A DNA stretch of 64,000 nucleotides, from positions 2,708,577-2,772,576 of the forward strand of contig OX638323.1 in the NCBI GenBank assembly GCA_951812715.1, given 5' to 3'. The notes beneath the pieces were generated by a model. The model was not told where the DNA came from and ran no database searches. It worked only from the letters and a program-made list of their open reading frames with translations. The DNA is from an uncultured Pseudohongiella sp. (lineage in GTDB: Bacteria > Pseudomonadota > Gammaproteobacteria > Pseudomonadales > Pseudohongiellaceae). This document shows positions 58,148 through 64,000 of the stretch, one piece after another. Made by a program: the position numbers and the translations under genes. Within the stretch, counting starts at the first letter, position 1. Each line of letters begins with the position of its first letter.

Positions 58148-59689
58148 ATGAGCATCACCGCAAGCGTCATTATCGCCTATCTCGTATTTTTCGCCGCCGC
58201 CGGCCTCTACCTGAATCGCCGAAACACCAGTTCCTCCGACTGGGACATCGGCGGCGGCACGCTCGGCATCGCCATGCTTGCCGCAGGCATCGCCGGCACC
58301 CGCATCGGCGGGGCCGGGACCTACGGCGTCGCCGGCGACGTAATCTCCGAAGGCATCGGCCATCTCTGGTATGGCGTGAATTCCTTCGCCGCGTTGTTCC
58401 TGGTGGGAGTGTTCTTCGCCATTCCCTACCGTCGCCTGAAACTCGTCAGCGTCGGTCAGGCTTTCGACTACCGTTTCGGATCCTATCGCTGCCAGTGGCT
58501 GACCAGCCTTTGCGTCCAGGCGGAATATCTCATCGTCAATATCATCGAACCTTACATCATCGGCTCCATCGTCAGCGGCGTCACCGGCATTCCTTTCGGG
58601 CTCGGCGTATTGATCGGCGCGGTGGTCATCATCTCCTTTACCGTTTTTGGCGGTCTGCGCGGCACGGCGATCACCAATATCGTGCATTGCTCGGTGATTA
58701 TTTTCGGCTTGCTACTCGTGGGTCTGGTTGTCATGAACAACATGGGCGGGTGGAATTCGGTGCTGGAAAGCGCCAATGGCATGCTCGCGGAGGCGTCCCA
58801 GGATGAAGTGCGCTGGTGGAGTTTCACCGGTATCGGCTGGGCGACGATCATCGCCTTGTTCATCTCCGCCACGATCCATACGCCCGCCGCATCGGTTTAT
58901 GCCAACTACGCCAGCAGCGCGGCGCGCCAGGAATACCTGATTCCGGGCTTTTTCCTGGCCGGAATCATCGCCGCTCTGATGCCTCTCGTCGCGGGATTCA
59001 TAGGCATTCTGACCATGGCGACCTATGGCTCCGAAGCGGGCCTGTCGAGCTACCTGAACATCGCCCAGCTCGCCATGGATTCCGGGCAGATTCTCGGCGG
59101 CATCGCGCTGGCCGCGGTGCTAGCGGCGGTTATTTCCTCCGGTGCGCCAATCCTGCTCGCGAGCGCGACCATGCTGGTAAATGACTGGGTGCCGGGGTCG
59201 AAGAACTTCTCCTCGGAGAAGAAACTGATGGCTTACAAGATTGTCACCGTGGTCTACGGCTCCGCCGCCGCCGTCATCGCCTGGCTCGGCAATATCACTT
59301 CGGTACTGCAATTGCTACTGCTCGGCTTTGCCATGGTGGTGCCGCCAGCGGTCGCAATCGGCTACGTGCTTTACTGGAAGCGCACCACCGAAGCCGCGGT
59401 ATTTTGGGGAATAGCCTCGGGTTTCGCCGGAGGCCTGACCATGTGGTTGTTCAACACCCTGTTCGACGACGTGGAAAACGCCACCGCCGGCGGCTTCGCC
59501 CAATGGTGGCATGAGCTGATCGTCTACCTTGGCGAATGGTCCGACCCGTCCTTCCTGACCCTGATGCTGCCGCTGCTGATCATTCCCATCGTCAGCCTGC
59601 TTTTCCCCAACGGCGAGTCCGACCGCGACAACTGCGAGTCCTTTTACAAGCGAGTAGGCCGAATGCAACGCGATTTCAGTTGGAAGTAG
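58148..59689 (+). CDS. Sodium:solute symporter (SSS family)
   Basis: The 513-residue protein has about thirteen membrane spans. Family stretches include AGIAGTRIGGAGTYGVAGDV near the first helices, QAFDYRFGSYRCQWLTSLCV, TVFGGLRGTAITNIVHCSVI and AAVLAAVISSGAPILLASAT. It should drive uptake of an organic solute with sodium. Divergent placement from the amidohydrolase suggests a shared catabolic role. The substrate cannot be told from sequence. Confidence 0.92.
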   Translation: MSITASVIIAYLVFFAAAGLYLNRRNTSSSDWDIGGGTLGIAMLAAGIAGTRIGGAGTYGVAGDVISEGIGHLWYGVNSFAALFLVGVFFAIPYRRLKLVSVGQAFDYRFGSYRCQWLTSLCVQAEYLIVNIIEPYIIGSIVSGVTGIPFGLGVLIGAVVIISFTVFGGLRGTAITNIVHCSVIIFGLLLVGLVVMNNMGGWNSVLESANGMLAEASQDEVRWWSFTGIGWATIIALFISATIHTPAASVYANYASSAARQEYLIPGFFLAGIIAALMPLVAGFIGILTMATYGSEAGLSSYLNIAQLAMDSGQILGGIALAAVLAAVISSGAPILLASATMLVNDWVPGSKNFSSEKKLMAYKIVTVVYGSAAAVIAWLGNITSVLQLLLLGFAMVVPPAVAIGYVLYWKRTTEAAVFWGIASGFAGGLTMWLFNTLFDDVENATAGGFAQWWHELIVYLGEWSDPSFLTLMLPLLIIPIVSLLFPNGESDRDNCESFYKRVGRMQRDFSWK

Positions 59690-59698
59690 GCGACTTGC

Positions 59699-60034
59699 TC
59701 AGCTTGACGCCGTTTCGTCCCCGGCTTCGGAGAAATTGATTATAGCCACTTTGCCCTGTGGAAATTCGGCGACAATTTTCAATTGTCCGCCCATGGCTTC
59801 AATGTATGCCCGAAGGTTGGAAACATACATGTCTGCTCGACGTTCCAGTCTGGCGACCGCCGGTTGCTTGACCTTGAGAACTTCACCCAACGCTTTCTGG
59901 GTTAAAGCCCGCGCCTCCCGCAGTTCATGAAGAAGCATGGCTTCGCGCAACTCCGCCTTGCGGGCGGTTACACGCGCCCGACGCCGGGGAGTAAAGTCCT
60001 TGGTTAACTGTTCAAAAGGATGCCGTCCACTCAT
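59699..60034 (-). CDS. higA: HigA-type antitoxin with XRE helix-turn-helix
   Basis: The 111-residue protein has an XRE fold (LREARALTQKALGEVLKVKQ and PAVARLERRADMYVSNLRAY), followed by a strand-rich end (GGQLKIVAEFPQGKVAIINF). It overlaps the toxin gene by four bases (ATGA) and follows it, the order typical of higBA. It should repress the operon and neutralise the toxin. Confidence 0.88.
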   Translation of the reverse strand: MSGRHPFEQLTKDFTPRRRARVTARKAELREAMLLHELREARALTQKALGEVLKVKQPAVARLERRADMYVSNLRAYIEAMGGQLKIVAEFPQGKVAIINFSEAGDETASS

Positions 60035-60396
60035 TCAATCAACCCTTCCTCTTTAAGTTCGCACAAGTGATCGTCATAAAGCCGGTCGGCCAGTGGAACC
60101 ATTCGCTTGTAGAACCTGCCGTCACCGGTTTTGTCCCCTCCGATCAGCAATATCGCCGTTCGTCTGGGATCGAAGGCGTAGAACACGCGGTAAGGGCGAC
60201 CGTCGCATTGGATGCGCAGTTCGCGCATGTGACTGTGATGGGAGCCTTCCACACTCGAAGTGTACGGAAACCGAAGTTCGGGCCCATGTTCCACCAGTAA
60301 TTCGACCACGGCAGTCAGTTCTTCCTGTGCGCTTTCCCCGATGCCTGACCACCAGCCTCCGAATTCATCCGTGTACTCGACATTCCAAGTCATCAT
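60031..60396 (-). CDS. higB: HigB/Gp49-type RelE-superfamily toxin
   Basis: The 121-residue protein has VEYTDEFGGWWSGIGESAQE, then MRELRIQCDGRPYRVFYAFD and ILLIGGDKTGDGRFYKRMVP, characteristic of phage Gp49-like/HigB mRNA interferases. It begins with two consecutive ATG codons and has no ribosome binding site; the promoter -10 box ends only four bases upstream, so translation may be leaderless. It precedes its antitoxin gene. Confidence 0.88.
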   Translation of the reverse strand: MMTWNVEYTDEFGGWWSGIGESAQEELTAVVELLVEHGPELRFPYTSSVEGSHHSHMRELRIQCDGRPYRVFYAFDPRRTAILLIGGDKTGDGRFYKRMVPLADRLYDDHLCELKEEGLIE

Positions 60397-60400
60397 GGCT

Positions 60401-60429
60401 TATATATTCCATCGATGGAATATTGTCAA
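60401..60429 (-). promoter_or_regulatory. higBA promoter with operator between -35 and -10
   Basis: On the minus strand TTGACA, exactly 17 bases and TATATA form a near-perfect promoter. The 20-base perfect palindrome ATATTCCATCGATGGAATAT (60404-60423) spans the spacer and part of the -10, so a bound antitoxin would exclude polymerase. Confidence 0.85.
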
Positions 60430-60647
60430 GTCATCGCGAAAAGTCCCGCAGATACAATTTTTTTGCGTTGGATGCCCCCGATCTACATTCTGGGCGGAGC
60501 AGAGCGGAGTTGCAGAAACTCGTCCAAGGCGACACCGGCATGCGATTAGCGAGAGGAGTGACGCTATAACGGGAATTGCCGAACTTATTGGTGCTATTGC
60601 GCAAACGGTACTATGCTTTCCCCGGTTTTTGGAAGAGGGTAAGGCCG
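60424..60647. other. Spacer between higBA and a small unknown gene
   Basis: Apart from the higBA -35 box there is no gene or strong motif. A possible promoter (TTGGTG, 18 bases, TATGCT, ending near 60616) could serve the small gene that follows. Confidence 0.35.
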
Positions 60648-60908
60648 ATGTCCAAGTCCAGGAGGCGAAAAAATCGCGCCGCGGCGTCTAATTTGAGCCG
60701 TGGCGGCAAACCCGAAAAAGAATCCGCGCCCGACACAGAGAAAGGATGGCGCTGGGAATTGGCCGACCGGCCCTTGTCTCGAGAGGAATTTGTGGAGCGC
60801 GCAAACGCATTGCGGCGCGAGCTTCGCTCGTCGATCGACAGCACCGAGATCATTCGGGCGCATCGCGACGGATGCTGTTGCGAACGCGACGAAGATTCTT
60901 CCAAGTGA
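60648..60908 (+). CDS. Small protein of unknown function
   Basis: An 86-residue frame starts MSKSRRRKNRAAASNLSRGG, very basic, and continues with GWRWELADRPLSREEFVERA and an arginine-rich helix before ending DGCCCERDEDSSK. A weak purine stretch precedes the ATG. The composition, with a basic N-terminus, a W-x-W segment, a helix and a CCC cluster, looks like a real small cytoplasmic protein rather than a shadow frame. I do not recognise its family. Confidence 0.45.
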   Translation: MSKSRRRKNRAAASNLSRGGKPEKESAPDTEKGWRWELADRPLSREEFVERANALRRELRSSIDSTEIIRAHRDGCCCERDEDSSK

Positions 60909-60998
60909 AAACATGCATGATCAATGCCTGCTTCGCCGTGTAGTCGTTAGCTTCCCCGTCAATGAGATAGTTCGAAACTAGAGTCTCGGTGAGTTTTA

Positions 60999-62564
60999 CT
61001 ACCGCCGCATTTCGCCGTTGGCCTGAATAAGGAAAGGGCCTGGCTCGCGGTAGCCGCGTTGCAGCAGAGTCACGAGTTCATCGGCGGTGTCGGCCTTCGC
61101 GCCCGGAACGCCGAAGCCGGCGGACATTTTCACCCAGTCGATATCGGGATTGCCGATGTCAAAAAGGCTTGCCGCGATTTCGCCGGTTTTGGTGATGCCG
61201 AGCCGTGAGTATTCGACGTTGAGGATGTTGTAGGTTCGATTGGCGAATATCAGCGTGGTGACATTGAGCCCTTCGCGGGCCTGAGTCCAGAAGCTCTGGT
61301 TGGTGTAGGCCGCGCCGCCGTCGCCGAGTAACGCGAGCACCGGCCGGTCGGGGCAGGCGAGTGCGGCGCCGGTTGCGACGGGGCCACCCTGGCCAATGGC
61401 GCCGCCGGTGAGGCTGAGCCAGCTATTGGGCGCCGTATGCTGGCAATAGGGGTAGGCCGCATTGCCGCCGCCCGAGTCGGTGCAGACGATCACTTCTTCC
61501 GGCATCGTCGCGGCAATGGCCTGGATGATGTTGCGCGTGCTCAAGGGGCCATCAGGGAGGGGAATATCCTTGTGTTCGAAGCGTCGCGCGGTCTCTGTTA
61601 CCGCGCCGACTCTTTCCGCCAGACGTTCGAGAGCGTCGACCGCATCTTCTTCGATGGCGGTGAGTCGGCTGACCGCGCAATCATCGGGAATCAGGCGTCC
61701 CGGCACACCTTGGTAGGCGAAGAAACTCGCTGGCGCATCGCCGCCTGCCAGTACGAGTTGTTTGATGGCCCCGGTTTCAGCGAGTACCTGTTCAGGGAAA
61801 TAGGGTAGGCGCTCAACGGCGATACGGCCTGGTCCACCATCCACGCGGGCGGGAAAGGTGCCGTTCAGCAGCCGGCAGCCTGTTTTCGCGGCGATGCGGC
61901 CGGCTGCTTCCAATGCGGCCGGTGTAACGGCGTGATGTTCCAACAGCAGCGCGCTTGGCTTGCCGTTTTCCAGCAGGGAGGCGATCTGTTCGACTGTATT
62001 TTCGTTAATCCTGGCGCGGACAGGTGGCGAATTGGACTGCGCCGGCCCATTACTTTCGCCCCAGGCAGCATCGGCGCCCATGATCAATGTGGCGATCTGT
62101 CCCAGGCTACCGCCATGGCTGCGCAGGCTGGCGCTGACCGCATCCGCGCCGTCCTGGGCAAGGCTGTTGCTGGTGGAGCAGGATTTGACCCAACATGAAT
62201 AATTGCGCGCCAGGGTTTCAATGTCCGAAGTCAGCGGCGCATCAAAGCCGATGTGGTAATGCGGATGATTGCCGACGATATTGACCATCGGCGTATTCGC
62301 CCGCCGGGCGTTGTGCAGATTGGCGATGCCGTTGGCCAGCCCCGGCCCGAGATGCAGCAAGGTCGCGGCAGGCTTGCCGGTCATTCTGCCGATGCCATCT
62401 GCGGCGCCGGTGCAAACACCCTCGAACAGCGCGAGCACCGATTTCATGCGCGGCACGCTGTCGAGCGCCTGCACCAGGTGCATTTCGGAAGTGCCGGGAT
62501 TGGCGATGCAGTATTCGATGCCGCAATCTGCCAGGGTTTCGATCAATGCCGTGGCGCCGTTCAT
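60999..62564 (-). CDS. Thiamine-diphosphate-dependent decarboxylase/synthase, acetolactate-synthase-like
   Basis: The 521-residue protein has the catalytic Glu48 in ALFEGVCTGAADGIGRM, the middle domain, and the ThDP-binding stretch LALLGDGGAAYTNQSFWTQA ending near NRTYN, where the second Asn of the usual NN is Arg. It is annotated in relatives as acetolactate synthase large subunit or benzoylformate decarboxylase-like. No ilvN regulatory subunit is present, so a branched-chain role is unlikely; it probably acts on another 2-oxo acid. It is divergent from the cox genes. Confidence 0.85.
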   Translation of the reverse strand: MNGATALIETLADCGIEYCIANPGTSEMHLVQALDSVPRMKSVLALFEGVCTGAADGIGRMTGKPAATLLHLGPGLANGIANLHNARRANTPMVNIVGNHPHYHIGFDAPLTSDIETLARNYSCWVKSCSTSNSLAQDGADAVSASLRSHGGSLGQIATLIMGADAAWGESNGPAQSNSPPVRARINENTVEQIASLLENGKPSALLLEHHAVTPAALEAAGRIAAKTGCRLLNGTFPARVDGGPGRIAVERLPYFPEQVLAETGAIKQLVLAGGDAPASFFAYQGVPGRLIPDDCAVSRLTAIEEDAVDALERLAERVGAVTETARRFEHKDIPLPDGPLSTRNIIQAIAATMPEEVIVCTDSGGGNAAYPYCQHTAPNSWLSLTGGAIGQGGPVATGAALACPDRPVLALLGDGGAAYTNQSFWTQAREGLNVTTLIFANRTYNILNVEYSRLGITKTGEIAASLFDIGNPDIDWVKMSAGFGVPGAKADTADELVTLLQRGYREPGPFLIQANGEMRR

Positions 62565-62713
62565 GGAGAATCCTTGCCGGTGGTGGCGGAATTTTTTCAG
62601 GGGCGATATCGTATTGCTTAACGCGAGAGGATGCTATTCTCCGTTCGCATCGATTGACAAGATGCTGTGCGCGTTCGTCTGCGCGCGGCAAGGTGCCAGG
62701 GGGAAACACCAAT

Positions 62714-63304
62714 ATGGAAATGAAGGCGCGGCAAAGCATTGCTGCCGAACGTCGGCGAGTCTGGGATGCGCTGAACGATCCCGATGCGCTCAAGGCCGCC
62801 ATTCCCGGATGCGAGAGTTTCGAGAGTACCGGAGAAAATCAGTTCACCGCCCGCATTACCAATCGAATCGGGCCGGTCAAGGCAAGTTTCAGTTTCATCA
62901 TCGAATTGAGCGATCTCGATCCGCCGAACAGTTATGTCCTTCATGGCAAGGGCCAGGGCGGTGCCGCTGGTTTCGCCAATGGCAGCGCCCGTGTGTCGCT
63001 AGAAGCCGATGGCGAAAACACCATACTCATATACGAACTCGACGCCAGTGTCGGCGGCAAGCTGGCCCAACTCGGCGGGCGGCTGATCGACGGCGCCGCG
63101 AAAAAGCTGGCCGACGAGTTCTTTTCCCGGCTCGGCGAAGTGATTGCCAGTCAGGAAGATGCGCCGCGGGAAGAGTCCGCCGAGCTTGCCGAAGCCGAAA
63201 CAGCAGACGAACCGGAGGCCAGTTCCCGGCCCGCGGCCCGTATCCTTATCTGCTTCGGAGCGATTCTGCTGCTCGTGGCGATATTGTTCTACTGGTTTGT
63301 CTGA
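62714..63304 (+). CDS. coxG: CoxG-family protein (CO dehydrogenase subunit G, SRPBCC fold)
   Basis: The 196-residue protein starts at MEMKARQSIAAERRRVWDAL. The SRPBCC fold is evident in LNDPDALKAAIPGCESFEST, NRIGPVKASFSFIIELSDLD and YELDASVGGKLAQLGGRLID. An acidic linker (~155-175) leads to a C-terminal membrane helix, as in CoxG, which recruits the CO dehydrogenase to the membrane in carboxydotrophs. It is the first gene of a cox set with small and large subunits. Confidence 0.88.
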   Translation: MEMKARQSIAAERRRVWDALNDPDALKAAIPGCESFESTGENQFTARITNRIGPVKASFSFIIELSDLDPPNSYVLHGKGQGGAAGFANGSARVSLEADGENTILIYELDASVGGKLAQLGGRLIDGAAKKLADEFFSRLGEVIASQEDAPREESAELAEAETADEPEASSRPAARILICFGAILLLVAILFYWFV

Positions 63305-63419
63305 GCGGACCGGGCGGGGCTTTCATGGCGCGGCGGCGGGCAGTAGACTAGAGGCGAATCTGGATCGGGCCGCTACCGGCGGCCTTTCCCAATGGTTCTG
63401 AAAGACGAGGAGAAGTTAC

Positions 63420-63890
63420 ATGTCGACAATCAATCTGGCGGTCAACGGCCAGTCCGTGTCGGGCGAGGTAGAACCGCGCACCTTGTTGGTGGAGTTTCTG
63501 CGGGAACAGCTCCGCCTGACCGGCACCCACGTGGGCTGCGATACCAGTCAATGCGGCGCCTGCGTGGTCATGATCGACGGCAAGTCGGTCAAATCCTGCA
63601 CCATGCTCGCGGTCATGGCCGATGGCGCCGAAGTCACCACTATCGAAGGCCTCGCCAATGGCGCCGAGCTGCATCCGATGCAGCAGGCTTTCATGGACAA
63701 CCATGGCCTGCAATGCGGTTTCTGTACGCCAGGCATGGTCATGTCCGCGCTTGATATCGTTAACCGTCACGGCAATGAGCCGGACGATGCGATCGTGCGC
63801 CGGGAACTGAGCGGCAACATCTGCCGCTGCACCGGATATCAGAACATCGTCAAGGCGATTCGGGCCGGCGCCCAGGCAATGGGAGAATAG
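63420..63890 (+). CDS. coxS: Xanthine-dehydrogenase-family iron-sulfur subunit (CoxS-like)
   Basis: The 156-residue protein binds two [2Fe-2S] clusters: Cys40, 45, 48 and 60 (plant-ferredoxin type, [12 protein letters not shown]) and Cys99, 102, 135 and 137 ([17 protein letters not shown]). It passes electrons from the molybdenum site. The stop is two bases before the large-subunit start, so they are coupled. Confidence 0.95.
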   Translation: MSTINLAVNGQSVSGEVEPRTLLVEFLREQLRLTGTHVGCDTSQCGACVVMIDGKSVKSCTMLAVMADGAEVTTIEGLANGAELHPMQQAFMDNHGLQCGFCTPGMVMSALDIVNRHGNEPDDAIVRRELSGNICRCTGYQNIVKAIRAGAQAMGE

Positions 63891-63892
63891 TC

Positions 63893-64000
63893 ATGCAAGA
63901 GAATGGTATCGGCGCCAGCGTGCGCCGCAAGGAAGACCAGCGCTTCCTGCTGGGCAAAGGCCGATATACCGACGACATCAATGTCGAAGGCCAGACCTAC
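63893..64000 (+). CDS. coxL: Molybdopterin-binding large subunit, CoxL-like (cut by the right edge)
   Basis: Only 36 residues are visible. RRKEDQRFLLGKGRYTDDIN is the well-known N-terminus of xanthine-dehydrogenase-family large subunits. Whether it is a true form I CO dehydrogenase cannot be told, since the active-site loop lies beyond the window. Confidence 0.88.
   Translation, partial: MQENGIGASVRRKEDQRFLLGKGRYTDDINVEGQTY

Overview
The window is GC-rich, densely coded chromosomal DNA of a gammaproteobacterium. The order birA-coaX-SPOR-like gene-tRNA(Tyr,Gly,Thr)-tuf-tRNA(Trp)-secE-nusG-rplKAJL-rpoBC-rpsL-rpsG-fusA-tuf, the mreBCD-yhdP-nitrilase block, gatCAB and a PA4642-family gene all point to that class. 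The chromosome carries many structured intergenic repeats, a decayed REP-type transposase and two toxin-antitoxin pairs, which suggests an environmental, probably uncultivated lineage. The genus cannot be told from sequence reading alone.

Layout. 1-5.0 kb (minus strand): a redoxin/cytochrome c/copper-monooxygenase fusion (cut by the left edge), a small secreted protein and two tandem NHL propellers that keep the zinc and catalytic residues of peptidyl-hydroxyglycine amidating lyase. Together they look like a split, exported version of the eukaryotic amidating enzyme PAM. 5.2-8.7 kb: a HupE/UreJ-like membrane protein and CstA. 8.7-29.3 kb: the translation/transcription super-cluster with four tRNAs, two nearly identical tuf genes, a canonical L10 leader and strong promoters before tRNA-Tyr and rpsL. 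29.6-32.8 kb: an accessory patch with an AT-rich ABC exporter pair, a transposase remnant, a PIN-domain toxin-antitoxin pair and a 327-bp element with 29-bp terminal inverted repeats. 32.8-36.5 kb (minus): gatCAB and a PA4642-like gene. 36.7-44.3 kb: mreBCD, yhdP and a nitrilase-family gene. 44.3-54.5 kb: a MITE-like element, a TetR regulator, exbD, an aldolase-dehydrogenase fusion, mtnA, HIT, glutaminyl cyclase, a predicted aminopeptidase, a TPR protein and an oxidoreductase-SelD fusion. 54.6-55.8 kb: an IS110-family element. 55.9-64 kb: YceI, a thioesterase, an amidohydrolase, an SSS symporter, a higBA-type pair, a ThDP enzyme and the start of a CO-dehydrogenase-like coxG-coxS-coxL set cut by the right edge.

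The most unusual content lies between genes. Family R1 is an array of five hairpins found three times in the orientation of transcription (before rplJ, before rplL, and between selD and the TPR gene), with compensatory changes between copies. Family R2 consists of terminal-inverted-repeat elements carrying a two-hairpin module (R2m), which is also nested inside one R1 copy and also shows compensatory changes. Family R3 is a short palindrome (core ATGGGACACCCAT) that lies near the transposase remnant and has expanded in frame inside a coding sequence. Together these suggest several mobile or formerly mobile structured elements that tolerate, or use, sites inside essential operons.
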